Assembly (NCBI GenBank): GCA_017508975.1
Contig: JAFWQU010000006.1
Coordinates: 1 to 64,000, forward strand
DNA length: 64,000 nt
Source of the DNA: Clostridia bacterium
GTDB lineage: Bacteria; Bacillota; Clostridia; Christensenellales; Aristaeellaceae
Direction of reading: 5' to 3'
Positions 15,065 through 24,464 of the stretch are shown here, piece after piece. Position 1 is the first letter of the stretch. The number at the start of each line of letters is the position of its first letter. Below the pieces are notes generated by a model that was not told the origin of the DNA, searched no databases, and worked only from the letters and a program-made list of their open reading frames with translations. The position numbers and the translations under genes are program-made.

Positions 15065-15265
15065 ATGCCGAAACAAAAATCGCACCGTGGTGCTGCCAAG
15101 CGCTTTTCCTTCAGCAAGTCCGGCATTGTCCAGCACAAGCAGATGAACGCCAACCATCAGGTTCGGCTGAAGACGACCAAGCGGACCCGCCACCTGCGCA
15201 ATGACGGCGTGGTGGACAACGCGGCGGAAGCCCGTACGATCCACAAGCTGCTGCCCTACAAATAA
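15065..15265 (+). CDS. rpmI: 50S ribosomal protein L35
   Basis: 66 residues, basic, with the L35 start MPKQKSHRGAAKRF and the ending RTIHKLLPYK. The ATG follows AAGGAGGACATCCCT; the longer frame upstream lies in infC and is a shadow. It sits between infC and rplT in the conserved order. Confidence 0.97.
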   Translation: MPKQKSHRGAAKRFSFSKSGIVQHKQMNANHQVRLKTTKRTRHLRNDGVVDNAAEARTIHKLLPYK

Positions 15266-15295
15266 GCCTGAGGGCCGAAGAGGAGGAAATGAACC

Positions 15296-15646
15296 ATGGC
15301 TCGAATCAAGAGAGCTGTCAACGCTCAGAAGAAAAAGCGTAAGATCATGAAGATGGCCAAGGGCTATTGGGGCGCCAAATCCAAGCAGTATCGCGCTGCG
15401 ACGGAGCAGGTGCGTCGGTCCCTGCGCTATGCCTATAAGGGAAGAAAGCTCCGCAAGCGGGACTTCCGCCGGCTGTGGATCACCCGTATCAACGCCGCGT
15501 CCCGCCTGAACGGCATGAGCTATTCCACGTTCATCAACGGACTGAAGAAGGCCAACATCGAGGTCAACCGCAAGATGCTCGCCGACCTGGCCGTGAACGA
15601 CGCCGCTGCGTTCGCCAAGCTCGTTGAGCTGGCCAAGAACGCCTGA
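15296..15646 (+). CDS. rplT: 50S ribosomal protein L20
   Basis: 116 residues, typical length. It has the long basic N-terminal extension ([20 protein letters not shown]) and the globular part ([18 protein letters not shown]). L20 is needed early in 50S assembly and in Firmicutes also represses its own operon through the infC leader. AGAGGAGG upstream of the ATG. A strong terminator follows. Confidence 0.97.
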   Translation: MARIKRAVNAQKKKRKIMKMAKGYWGAKSKQYRAATEQVRRSLRYAYKGRKLRKRDFRRLWITRINAASRLNGMSYSTFINGLKKANIEVNRKMLADLAVNDAAAFAKLVELAKNA

Positions 15647-15659
15647 GGCTGAATTCCAG

Positions 15660-15711
15660 AAAACCCCCGCAGCCGCCTGCTGAGTGAAGCAGGATGGACT
15701 GCGGGGGTTTT
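15660..15711 (+). terminator. terminator after rplT, probably bidirectional
   Basis: AAAACCCCCGCAG and CTGCGGGGGTTTT form a 12-bp-plus stem. The A and T flanks give a usable T-tail on both strands, so it may also end the minus-strand transcript of the secreted protein gene at 15754. Confidence 0.9.
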
Positions 15712-15753
15712 GCGTGTCAGGATTGTCTGTCTGCGGCAATCTATAGCAAACCG

Positions 15754-16386
15754 TTATTTGCGAACGTTATAAGTGATTTCATTGCCATCAATCGTGATAA
15801 CCATGCGAAGAGGCTTTTTGCTGTTGACTATCGCGTTGGGAAGTGTACAGCCAAAGCAATAATGACCGGTATACATGGGGTTGATCGAGAAGATATCAGC
15901 TTTGTTGATTACATAGTTCCTATTCTGCTGATTCTTAAAAGAATGCCTGTCGTATGTGCCATTGTCGTAATTGTACTGATAGAACCAGCCGGCGTATTCA
16001 TAAAGGTCGTCAAACACAACTCTTACTTCACAGTTTTCAAGGAAGTTTTTCGTACGGGTGTTCAGATTCGTGATTTCCATTCGGAGAATCGCATATTCCG
16101 CATCATTTCCGGATGCATACCATTGATTGCAGTCATCCCAATTGTAGTGAACTTCACGCTTCCCTGCTTTATACGCGCCCAGGCCGTCAACAAATTCAAA
16201 CGAGGTGGGGAGAAGCGTAGCGTAACCGTCAATGTCCACCTCTATGCCAAGCTGGATGTCATCCAAAGAAACCGGTTCAGTGACCATATCCGGTCCGGAA
16301 ATGATCTGTACATCCATTTCCGCAAGCGCAGCGGAGCAGCCAAAGAGGACCGAGAAAATGAGCAGCATCGAAAGGATTTTTTTCAT
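15754..16386 (-). CDS. secreted protein of unknown function
   Basis: 210 residues with an N-terminal signal peptide (MKKILSMLLIFSVLFGC..AALAEM), probably cut after ALA near residue 22; the Cys at residue 17 is a weak lipobox candidate. The mature part is about 190 residues rich in Asn, Tyr and Asp (YNWDDCNQWYASGNDAEYAI). No recognised domain; it is reminiscent of small beta-rich exported proteins. It starts 17 bases after the kinase stop, so the two are co-transcribed and both concern the cell surface. GC is lower than in neighbouring housekeeping genes. Confidence 0.8.
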   Translation of the reverse strand: MKKILSMLLIFSVLFGCSAALAEMDVQIISGPDMVTEPVSLDDIQLGIEVDIDGYATLLPTSFEFVDGLGAYKAGKREVHYNWDDCNQWYASGNDAEYAILRMEITNLNTRTKNFLENCEVRVVFDDLYEYAGWFYQYNYDNGTYDRHSFKNQQNRNYVINKADIFSINPMYTGHYCFGCTLPNAIVNSKKPLRMVITIDGNEITYNVRK

Positions 16387-16403
16387 TGTTCGTTACCCTC
16401 CAT

Positions 16404-19400
16404 TCATTCTTCCAGTGTAATGGTATACACTGCACTATACCAGTTTAACGGTTTCAACTTGAAGTAGTACTCGCCGGGCATAAACGATAAAGCGTCTTCG
16501 AACCCACCGGTATCACCCTTTACATTCCACGTCTTCGCCGTTTTTCCGTTTTGCTCAACGGTCAACACAAAGGCTGTGTCTTTCTTTGTGCTTTGCACAA
16601 AGGAGAATTTGATAGTGGCTCTTGTCTGTTCCGCAAAAGTCACCTTGAAGTAATCGATGTCTTTATCCGACGAAAGGACGCCGGTGTACGGCTGACCCAT
16701 GGTCAAGTCTGTCGCAAGGGCGGCTGAATCGTTCGGTTCCTTCTCGACAGTGTCTACCGCCATGCTGACCAGGCGCAGCGTGTATTCCTGACGGATGAAC
16801 CTCGGATTCTCGATCTTCACAGTGTACGTTCCGGCGGGCAGAGCAACCGGCGGAATGACCTTGGCGGATTCTTTGCCGCCGATGTTGATCATGAGCAGTT
16901 CGTGGCGGAGAGAGTCCATGATGGTCAGCACATAGGTTTTGGAGGAACTGTCAGTCGGCTTGAATGTGAAGCGAGGTTGAATGACAGCGGATTCATCCAG
17001 TGTAAAAGCGAAGTAGTCAACATCACCCCTCTGTCCTGTGGACGCGTGGATGTCTTCGTTAACCGGCACGGGATTCGCGGTGGCCTGCGTGTCGTTCGGC
17101 TCGGCTTCCATGAAACCGTTCTGGTCAACGTTGACGGTCAGTTTATACTCATCACTGGTGAAGACGGTACCCTTTTCCAACTGCACCAGATAAGTACCGG
17201 GAGAGAGATAGAGGTTTCCTGTCTCGGTAAGGAGCGCATTTCCCGGAACAGAGAGGGATGAAACTGAACTTCCGCTATCGGCGCTCAAAACCTTAACACT
17301 ATAAACGGGGTTTTTGCTTCCGTTGCCGGGAGTTTTCAGAGTTATGTTTACCGCGCTTGCAGAGTCCAGGACAAAGCGGAAGAAATCGATATCGCCTTCA
17401 GCAGTCAACGCTCCGGAATAGTCTGTGTTTACACTGACATCGGTTGCACTGAGGTAGGTGTCGTTATTCTCGAGCTCCACATGCTCCTCTTCATGGAAAG
17501 CGATTGTGAAATGATATGCTTCTGTTTCCGCCATGAGGGCTTCCACGGTCACATAGTATACGCCTGCAGCCACAAACAGATCCTTGCTCATCTGTTTTCC
17601 GGGGCTTGGCTGCAAGGTATACTCAAAGACGCTGCCGCCATTGAGAGAATCCTTTACCATTGTGATCTTGTGGGAATTGCGGGATAGCTTTTGACTGCCG
17701 GACTGCCAGACAAGGTGGAGCCTTCCCGCGGTGGGAATCAGAAGACGGTAAGTCGCCCGGCTTCCCCTTTCTGCAAGCGTATGGGTCGTTTCATCATTCA
17801 GACTGATCAGAGGAACCGCATAGTCAATGCGATCCGTCGGCATATTGCTTCCGTAGGTATCCGCGGCACCGGTCAGTTTCCAACCCGCGCCATCGAGGTA
17901 TTCGACGGCAACCCAGATGCGGATCGTGTGGGCTTTAGACGGATAGCAGACCTCATACAGAACTTGAGGAACCTCCGTCTGATAGGCTGCTGCGTGGATT
18001 GTTCCGGGAAGATCCGGGGAAGCCAGAGCAGAAAGCTTTTCCAAACTGAAATCGGTGTCATGGGGCGATAGACCTGTTAATTGCTCTGCGTATGAATCCA
18101 GACCGTAAACCCGTTCTTCGAAATACAAACGGACTGTGTCCAGAGGAGTCATCGACGGGTTCTGGTCCAGAGAATTCTTCAGCAGCAGGGCATCCGCGCT
18201 TGTTATTTCGCCATCCTGATTGAGATCGCCGGCTTGCGGATCAAACCCGGTCACTGATTCGCCTTCATCGGCGGCGAGATACGCAAGCAGCTGAGCATAG
18301 TCGGCTTGGTTGATGGTTCCATTCCCGTTCGTGTCTCCATAGAGAATCGGGACGGCCGTTTCGGTTGGTTCAGGGGTTGGAGCGACCGTCGGTTCCGGGG
18401 TGGGGGGATCGGTCGGTTCCGGTACAGGCGTTTCTGTAGATTCAGGGATGGGCGCTTCAGTCTTAACGGGTGTCTGAACAGCTGTGGGTTCAGGACTGGC
18501 AATGGGTTGTTTTTGCGATGATTTGACAGCAATTACAACGGCGATAACAACGAGCAGCAAAACGACAGCAAGCAATGCCGCCTTTGGAAACTTGCTGGGC
18601 GCAGGCTTATTCTGCTGATAAGACGGAGATTCGGTTTGCCTGCCTGGGGTTGGCTCTGTTTTCTTTTGATTATTCGGCTCTGGTTTGATGATCCCCGCGG
18701 CGCTTCGCAGAGCTCTGACAAAATCCTGTGCGGTGGCATAGCGATCTTGCGGATGAAACGCCAGGGCTTTTCTGAGAAACTGGTTCAGAGCGGGGGAGAG
18801 TCCGGGAATCTCCGGAACAGGCTCCCGGCCGGACATACATTTTGCCAAAGCGGTTTCAAGCGAGTCTCCGGATGCGACAAACGGCAAGCGCTGCCGGTTA
18901 AACAGCCAGTAAAGGACCATGGCCAGAGAATACAGGTCAGCGCGCGTGTCATATGGAGGTGTATTACCGTCGGAAATCCCCATGGAGCGGAAGACTTCCG
19001 GCGCCATATAGCCATGGGTTCCGACGTTCTGGGAAAACCCGCTGGATAAACCGTCCGTACTTCGCGTCAGGCCGAAATCTCCCAGCTTGTACTGGCCGTT
19101 TTCAGCGACAAACAGATTCCCGGGCTTGATATCGCGGTGCAGCAGTTTTTTCTTTGAGCATGCATCTAAAAGACTGCCGATCTCCAATCCAAGACGCACG
19201 ATCTCTTCCTGCGTTTGCGGCAGCTTGTCGCTGAGGGGCGTGAGAAGCTCCATCAGGATCATGACCCGCCAGCAGTGTTCCTGTTCAAAGAAGTAGAATT
19301 GGTAGTCCTTGATCTGTACGGCGGCAGGTTCACTTTCGATGTCAGCCATGGCACAGATCTCGCGGGCTACACGGTTGACCCGCTCCTCAATCGAGCGCTG

Positions 19401-19637
19401 TGCGTGGTCGGATCCGTAGTTTTCCCGAAGAGTGCGAACTTCCTGTTCGGTTTTGGGAATATCAATGATCTTTAAAGCGCGGCGAAGGCGGCCGTGGTCT
19501 TTTTGAACCTCGTATACCGTTCCCTGAGCACCTTCACCGATCATTCTGACAATCTGCCAGCCGCCAAGGACGAACTCCCCAACCGCGATCGGCTGATCCT
19601 CACGGGTGTCGAGGGGCGTGTAATCAAAATCAAACAT
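16404..19637 (-). CDS. transmembrane Ser/Thr protein kinase with extracellular dockerin-like and PPC-like domains
   Basis: 1077 residues. The cytosolic kinase domain (about 27-310) is complete: glycine loop IGEGAQGTVYEV (33-44), ATP Lys K56 in RALKIID, HRDIKPGN (167-174), DFG (187-189) and APE (212-214). One membrane helix lies at about 352-371. Outside comes a Pro/Thr/Glu-rich linker. A dockerin-like pair of calcium-type loops follows (GDTNGNGTINQADYAQLL and GDLNQDGEITSADALLLK). At least three PPC-like beta domains end the protein, each opening with E-x-N-D and D-I/V-D-Y/F-F (ENNDT, AEPNDT, KEPNDS). An externally placed dockerin on a kinase is unusual; it suggests a surface sensor or anchor. 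ATG at 19637 has GGGGAGGGAAACCC. Confidence 0.9.
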   Translation of the reverse strand: MFDFDYTPLDTREDQPIAVGEFVLGGWQIVRMIGEGAQGTVYEVQKDHGRLRRALKIIDIPKTEQEVRTLRENYGSDHAQRSIEERVNRVAREICAMADIESEPAAVQIKDYQFYFFEQEHCWRVMILMELLTPLSDKLPQTQEEIVRLGLEIGSLLDACSKKKLLHRDIKPGNLFVAENGQYKLGDFGLTRSTDGLSSGFSQNVGTHGYMAPEVFRSMGISDGNTPPYDTRADLYSLAMVLYWLFNRQRLPFVASGDSLETALAKCMSGREPVPEIPGLSPALNQFLRKALAFHPQDRYATAQDFVRALRSAAGIIKPEPNNQKKTEPTPGRQTESPSYQQNKPAPSKFPKAALLAVVLLLVVIAVVIAVKSSQKQPIASPEPTAVQTPVKTEAPIPESTETPVPEPTDPPTPEPTVAPTPEPTETAVPILYGDTNGNGTINQADYAQLLAYLAADEGESVTGFDPQAGDLNQDGEITSADALLLKNSLDQNPSMTPLDTVRLYFEERVYGLDSYAEQLTGLSPHDTDFSLEKLSALASPDLPGTIHAAAYQTEVPQVLYEVCYPSKAHTIRIWVAVEYLDGAGWKLTGAADTYGSNMPTDRIDYAVPLISLNDETTHTLAERGSRATYRLLIPTAGRLHLVWQSGSQKLSRNSHKITMVKDSLNGGSVFEYTLQPSPGKQMSKDLFVAAGVYYVTVEALMAETEAYHFTIAFHEEEHVELENNDTYLSATDVSVNTDYSGALTAEGDIDFFRFVLDSASAVNITLKTPGNGSKNPVYSVKVLSADSGSSVSSLSVPGNALLTETGNLYLSPGTYLVQLEKGTVFTSDEYKLTVNVDQNGFMEAEPNDTQATANPVPVNEDIHASTGQRGDVDYFAFTLDESAVIQPRFTFKPTDSSSKTYVLTIMDSLRHELLMINIGGKESAKVIPPVALPAGTYTVKIENPRFIRQEYTLRLVSMAVDTVEKEPNDSAALATDLTMGQPYTGVLSSDKDIDYFKVTFAEQTRATIKFSFVQSTKKDTAFVLTVEQNGKTAKTWNVKGDTGGFEDALSFMPGEYYFKLKPLNWYSAVYTITLEE

Positions 19638-19729
19638 GGGTTTCCCTCCCCGGTGTGCTGTCACAATTGTAACACAAGAGGAAGGTAAATGGAAGACAGT
19701 TCCTCAGTAAACTGTCAGTTCAACCGGCT

Positions 19730-20203
19730 CTATTCCTCTCCCACCCGGCTTCTCCGGCTGGGGAGGTTCAGGAGGCGGGACTTCTCGGCGACGGTCAGGA
19801 CGTAGTCGTACCAGACGCTGCGCTCGCCGTTGGGGAGCTCATGCCGGTGGCTGGAAAAGACGTAGCGGGCGGGTTCCTGCAGCCCGGGGAGATCCTGCGC
19901 GATCGCCTGCGCGAGCGCGAGGCGCGCGGCGGGGGAGGGCGGATCGAAGCCCTGGGTCTCGAAATGGAAGTGAACCTCGCGGCCGGGGCGCATCATCCGC
20001 AGAAAAACCTCGTCCTCGCGGACGGCCAGCTGCTCGATCATCGCCTGGCTGTACTGCATCAGGATCGGGTACAGGCAGGCATACAGCGAGCTGTCCCGCA
20101 CGCGCGCGACCAGCTCCTCCTCGCGCTGCCGCTTCTCCCGCATGCGCAGCGCCACGATCACCAGCGCGACGAAAAACGCCAGCGCCGCCCATAGCCAGCG
20201 CAT
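19730..20203 (-). CDS. small membrane-anchored protein of unknown function
   Basis: 157 residues with one N-terminal membrane helix (WLWAALAFFVALVIVAL) followed by a charged segment and a soluble domain (LYACLYPILMQYSQAMIEQLAV, then VHFHFETQGFDPP and WYDYVLTVAEKS). The family is not recognised. I prefer ATG 20203 to the GTG two codons earlier because GGGAGGG is about 8 bases away. It is the last of four tightly spaced genes that begin with the SNF2 helicase, 27 bases after the preceding stop. Confidence 0.7.
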   Translation of the reverse strand: MRWLWAALAFFVALVIVALRMREKRQREEELVARVRDSSLYACLYPILMQYSQAMIEQLAVREDEVFLRMMRPGREVHFHFETQGFDPPSPAARLALAQAIAQDLPGLQEPARYVFSSHRHELPNGERSVWYDYVLTVAEKSRLLNLPSRRSRVGEE

Positions 20204-20230
20204 GTTCACATCCCTCCCCGGGGAAAGAGT

Positions 20231-20719
20231 TCAGGGCGTCTGTTCAGGTTCATCGGCTGCTTCCTCCTGCGGATTCATCAGGGCTTCGAGGGCGGCGCGG
20301 GCCTGCGGGTCTTCGGGGGCCGTCCGCAGAATCGTCAGCTGGGCCTCCAGCGCCTCCGCGCGGCCGCGGGCGGCCTCAGTGCGCGCCTGCGCGGCGGCCA
20401 GGGAGGCGCGGCCGGTCTCCAGCTGCGGGCCGAGCTCCGCCAGCTGTCCCTCCAGCACGACGATCTTTGCCTCGGCCTCCTCCAGCTGCAGCTGCGCGTC
20501 CCGGGCGGCCTCCTGCAGGCGCTTGGTCTCCTGCTGGATGGGCACCTTCTCGTCGTTGATGGCGTACATGGCGGCCTGGCTCTCCTCAAAGCGCTGCCGG
20601 GTTTCGGCGGCGTTCCGCGCGAGGGCGTTCAGGCGCCCGGCCATGCCGAGGGCGAGCAGGACCGCGGCGAGAAGGATCAGCGCCAGCCAGAGGGCGGCGG
20701 CATGGTTTGTCCTGTTCAT
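20231..20719 (-). CDS. bitopic membrane protein with long coiled coil
   Basis: 162 residues: a short N-tail, one membrane helix (LWLALILLAAVLLALGMA, about 10-27), then more than 100 residues of Ala/Glu/Gln-rich heptad repeats (LQLEEAEAKIVVLEGQLAEL) and an acidic tail. This topology recalls FtsL/FtsB-like or spike-like proteins, but no specific match is claimed. Its ATG overlaps the stop of the preceding gene (ATGA), so the two are translated together and may pair through their coiled coils. Confidence 0.72.
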   Translation of the reverse strand: MNRTNHAAALWLALILLAAVLLALGMAGRLNALARNAAETRQRFEESQAAMYAINDEKVPIQQETKRLQEAARDAQLQLEEAEAKIVVLEGQLAELGPQLETGRASLAAAQARTEAARGRAEALEAQLTILRTAPEDPQARAALEALMNPQEEAADEPEQTP

Positions 20720-21132
20720 GGCTGCGCCTCCTCTCCGGCGAGCAGGCGCGCCGCCTCCGCCTCCAGCGCGGCCAGGGCGGTCTCGGCCTCCAGCGCCTCC
20801 GCCTCCGCCGCGGGGATCTGTGCCTCCAGCGTCTTGAGCTCCGCGCGGGCCTCCTTGCGCTGCGCGCGCAGATCGGTCTCGGTGGCCACGGCGGCCTCCG
20901 CCGGGGGCAGCGCCAAGGCCAGGGCGGCCTCCGCCTCCGCGCGCGCGGCGACGGCGGCGTCGTACTCCACCTGCTGCTTGCGCTCCCGGCGGCGGCTCAG
21001 GTCGAGATCCGTCTGCGCCTCGGTCAGCAGAAAGCGCTGCTGCGCCATGCCGGCAGCGCACCAGACCAGCCAGGCGCAGACCGCGAGCATCGCCAGCGCG
21101 AAGACGGCAGCAAAACCTTTCGGAATTCTCAT
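20716..21132 (-). CDS. bitopic membrane protein with coiled coil
   Basis: 138 residues: a membrane helix near the N-terminus (FAAVFALAMLAVCAWLVWCA) followed by heptads rich in Ala, Glu and Arg up to the C-terminus. It has the same architecture as its downstream neighbour, with which it overlaps by 4 bases. GGGAGGAGG precedes the ATG. It begins 16 bases after the SNF2 helicase stop. The high Ala content of codons GCC/GCG creates long antisense frames here, none credible. Confidence 0.72.
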   Translation of the reverse strand: MRIPKGFAAVFALAMLAVCAWLVWCAAGMAQQRFLLTEAQTDLDLSRRRERKQQVEYDAAVAARAEAEAALALALPPAEAAVATETDLRAQRKEARAELKTLEAQIPAAEAEALEAETALAALEAEAARLLAGEEAQP

Positions 21133-21148
21133 GGCGGGCCTCCTCCCG

Positions 21149-24100
21149 TCAGCTGAACAGCTGGCGGATATCTTTCTCGGTCAGGGCGGTGATTAGCTCC
21201 TCACCCGGGGTGATCAGCCGGTCAAACAGCTTGCGCTTGCGCTCGCCCAGCGCCATGACCTGCTCCTCGATGGTGCCGTGGGTGATCAGGCGCAGGACCT
21301 CGACCTTGTGGGTCTGGCCGATGCGGTGGGCGCGATCGGTGGCCTGGTCCTCGACCGCCGGGTTCCACCAGGGGTCATAGTGAACCACCAGGTCCGCGCC
21401 GGTGAGGTTCAGTCCCGTGCCGCCGGCGCGCAGGGAGATCAGGAACACGTCACCCTCGCCCGCGTTGAACGCCTCGCACAGCTGCAGGCGCTGGGCGGCC
21501 GGCGTCTCGCCGTCCAGATACAGGCAGTGCAGCCCCTCGGCCTCCAGCTGCCGGCGCAGGATGCGGAGCATGCCCGTGAACTGCGAGAAGAGCAGCGCCC
21601 GCTGGCCCGCCGCGCGCGCCTGGGGCAGCAGGTCGCCGAGCAGGGCGATCTTGCCCGAGCCGCCGGTGTAGTGTTCCAGCACCAGCGACGGGTGGCAGCA
21701 GATCTGGCGCAGCTCGGTGATGGCCGAGAGCACCTCGATGCGGCCGCGGCTCAGGCCTTTCTCGCGCAGGACGTGGTCGACCTTGCTGCTCAGGCGCAGG
21801 CGCGCGGCCTGGTAGACCTGCTCCTGCTCGGGCGTCATCTGCGCGGTCAGCATATATTCAAGCTTATCGGGCAGTTCCGTGAGCACGTCGCGCTTCAGGC
21901 GGCGCAATAGGAACGGCCGCAGCCGCCGGCGCAGGTCCTCGGCCTCGCGCCCCTCCTGGTAGCGGCGCATAAAGGAGGTATAGGTCCCCAGATAGCCCGG
22001 CAGCACGAAGTCCGTCAGGCTCCACAGCTCGCCGACATGGTTCTCCAGCGGCGTGCCCGTGAGCGCGAAGCGGCTGTGGGCGCGCAGCTGCCGGACCGCC
22101 ACGGCGCCCACGCTCCCGGCGTTCTTGATCTGCTGCGCCTCGTCCAGGGCCACGACCCGGAATTCCATCTCCTGTAGCAGGTGCAGGTCCCGGCGCACCA
22201 GCGGGTAGGAGGTGATGAGCACGTCCAGGTCCTGATACTCGCGGATATGGCGCAGGAGCTGTTCCCGCGCGGCGGAGGGCCCGGCGCAGACCGCGGCGCT
22301 CAGCTCCGGGGCGAAGCGCTGCAGTTCCCGGTACCAGTTGTAGGTCAGCGAGGTGGGCGCGACCACGAGGGAGACCTCCCCCGGGGCGCGCACACAGCGC
22401 AGCAGCGCGATCAGCTGGATGGTCTTGCCCAGACCCATGTCGTCGGCCAGGATGCCGCCCATCCCCAGCTGGTCCAGCGTGTACAGCCACTTCAGGCCGG
22501 TTTGCTGATAGGGGCGCAGGGGGGTCAGGTCCGCGTTCTCGGGCAGCGGGATCCCGCCGTCCTGCAGGGCGCGCACCATGCTGCGCACCTCCGCCGACTG
22601 GTCCACGGGCAGCGCGGTGTCGCGCAGGAGCAGGGACAGATAGACGCTCCGGCTGCGGTCCAGCAGCACGCCGTCCCCCGCGGGGGCGGTCTCCGGCTGG
22701 TCCTGCACGATGGCCTGCGCGGCCTCCTGCCAGCGCTCGAGCCCGGACAGGTCCAGGAAGGCGCCGTTCTCCAGGCGGAAATAGCGCCGCCGCTGGGCCA
22801 GCGCCCGCAGGATCGCCAGCGCCTCGCCCGTCACCTCGCCGTCGTCGGAGAGCTGCAGGAGCAGCTTTCCGTCCCGCAGCCCCAGGCGCCCGGACAGCGT
22901 GGGCCGCCGGGGCGTGATGCGGCGGAAATCGTGGCTCAGGAAAACTTCGCAGCGCGACTGCAGCTCCGCGACGCCCTCCGTGATGAATCTGAAGATGGAC
23001 TCCTGCCCGCTCAGGCGGGCGAAGCCCCGGCGGACGGAGAAGCCGGCGGCGTCCAGCGCGTCGAGCACCTGCCGCTCGGCGAGCGCGTCGCGCAGCAGCA
23101 GCCGGTCCTCGTGCTGGAGATTGGTCTGCGCGGCGGCGGGCTCGAAGGGGTTGACGTCCGTCTCACCGTAGCGGAAGCTGACCCGGGCGGTCACGTCGCT
23201 GTCCGCACGGTCGAGGTAGACGCGCGCCGAGAGCGGCTCCCGCACCAGCCGCCGCTGCACGCCGGGGGAGAGCTCCACCGCCCCGGCCAGGTACAGCGCC
23301 GGGAGCAGATCGGGCACCGTGCGGGCGAGGGCGTCGGCTGGGAAGGCGAACTCGCAGCGTCCCTCCGTCTGGCTGCGCAGGAGCACCGGCAGCAGCGCGC
23401 GCTGGCCCGCGTCGGTCTCGACCACCGTCTCGCCGGTGAAGAGAAAGCGGCAGTCCTCGGTCAGCGGCTGAAGCTCCGGGGGCAGGCTCGCGGCGATCTT
23501 CAGGCCGCGCAGGCTGTCGCTGACCTGGAAGCGCAGGGGCAGCAGCACCTCCCGGATGCCCGGGACCGCGTAGTTCTCCTCGCCGCGCACCAGCCGGAAA
23601 GGCTGCCGGCGCAGCGCCTGCAGGAGCGTGTGGGCCGAGGGATCGGTCAGCGGCAGCCACCGGGCCTGCGCGCCCTTGGGCAGCGCGTCCGCCGCGGAGA
23701 GGGTCTCGCAGATCGCGCGCAGAACCTGCACCGCCGGGGCGACCGCGGGCTCCAGGCACATCCAGTCGGTCTGGAGGGTGAAGCCCTTGCCGAAGGAGAG
23801 CGGTTCGCCGGTGCGCAGCGCCTCAAAGAACTGCGGCATCGAGCGCACGACATAGAGCCGGTCCTCGCCGACGCGCAGGCCCGCCTGCAGCGCGCCGCTC
23901 TCCGGCTCCAGGCGCAGGAGCACCTCCAGCCGGATCGAGCGTCCCGAGGCGTGCACGGTCTCCACCGCGTCCAGCAGGGACTCGCCGTTGCGCAGGGCCT
24001 GCCGGTGGAGCATCTCGTCCAGAAGCCCCGCGGCGCGGGCCTCCGCCAGCGCGGCCACCACATGGCGGCAGGCGCCCCGTTCGCGGAAAAGCTCGCAGCC

Positions 24101-24280
24101 GCACTGCGGTCCCGCGGCGCGCAGGACCACGCTCTGGGGCGTGCGGTCCGCCACGAGATAATTCAGGAATGCCGCGCGGGTGTCCAGCGCGCGCACGCCG
24201 CCCCGGCTCTGCAGGATCAGCCCCTGCTGCGTCTCCTCCGCCCCGGCCCGCTGCTGCAGCGCCAGCTCAAACTGATTCAT
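21149..24280 (-). CDS. SWIM zinc-finger SNF2-family helicase/ATPase
   Basis: 1043 residues. The N-terminal SWIM finger has ligands C60, C62, C71 and H73 (CGCELFRERGACRH). A helicase-associated middle region follows (about 80-570). The SNF2 ATPase has motif I DDMGLGKTIQL, motif II DEAQQIKN and motif III LTGTPLEN, and the C-terminal lobe has SLRAGGTGLNLTGAD and RAHRIGQTHKVEV. Such enzymes move along double-stranded DNA and remodel protein-DNA complexes; the bacterial group (HepA/RapA relatives) is linked to transcription recycling or defence. It heads a minus-strand operon with three small membrane-anchored proteins, odd partners for a DNA translocase. It ends 16 bases before the next start. 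Confidence 0.93.
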   Translation of the reverse strand: MNQFELALQQRAGAEETQQGLILQSRGGVRALDTRAAFLNYLVADRTPQSVVLRAAGPQCGCELFRERGACRHVVAALAEARAAGLLDEMLHRQALRNGESLLDAVETVHASGRSIRLEVLLRLEPESGALQAGLRVGEDRLYVVRSMPQFFEALRTGEPLSFGKGFTLQTDWMCLEPAVAPAVQVLRAICETLSAADALPKGAQARWLPLTDPSAHTLLQALRRQPFRLVRGEENYAVPGIREVLLPLRFQVSDSLRGLKIAASLPPELQPLTEDCRFLFTGETVVETDAGQRALLPVLLRSQTEGRCEFAFPADALARTVPDLLPALYLAGAVELSPGVQRRLVREPLSARVYLDRADSDVTARVSFRYGETDVNPFEPAAAQTNLQHEDRLLLRDALAERQVLDALDAAGFSVRRGFARLSGQESIFRFITEGVAELQSRCEVFLSHDFRRITPRRPTLSGRLGLRDGKLLLQLSDDGEVTGEALAILRALAQRRRYFRLENGAFLDLSGLERWQEAAQAIVQDQPETAPAGDGVLLDRSRSVYLSLLLRDTALPVDQSAEVRSMVRALQDGGIPLPENADLTPLRPYQQTGLKWLYTLDQLGMGGILADDMGLGKTIQLIALLRCVRAPGEVSLVVAPTSLTYNWYRELQRFAPELSAAVCAGPSAAREQLLRHIREYQDLDVLITSYPLVRRDLHLLQEMEFRVVALDEAQQIKNAGSVGAVAVRQLRAHSRFALTGTPLENHVGELWSLTDFVLPGYLGTYTSFMRRYQEGREAEDLRRRLRPFLLRRLKRDVLTELPDKLEYMLTAQMTPEQEQVYQAARLRLSSKVDHVLREKGLSRGRIEVLSAITELRQICCHPSLVLEHYTGGSGKIALLGDLLPQARAAGQRALLFSQFTGMLRILRRQLEAEGLHCLYLDGETPAAQRLQLCEAFNAGEGDVFLISLRAGGTGLNLTGADLVVHYDPWWNPAVEDQATDRAHRIGQTHKVEVLRLITHGTIEEQVMALGERKRKLFDRLITPGEELITALTEKDIRQLFS

Positions 24281-24406
24281 GGTCTCCGAGTCCTCCCGGT
24301 GAAATGCGAATTCCCATATCTTTTTCGCCGTCGGCCGGGATATTCCTGCCGGAAGAAAAAAAGCTGTGCGGGCGGGATGAAAGAGGGAAATTCAACCGTT
24401 CTTTGG

Positions 24407-24435
24407 TTGAGAAAACCCGGTGACTGTGGTAAGAT
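24407..24435 (+). promoter_or_regulatory. promoter of the tandem-repeat surface protein
   Basis: TTGAGA (24407-24412), 17-base spacer, TAAGAT (24430-24435), 29 bases before the ATG. Confidence 0.65.
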
Positions 24436-24464
24436 GGGTATATCTGGGAAGGGAGCTGAATCGA

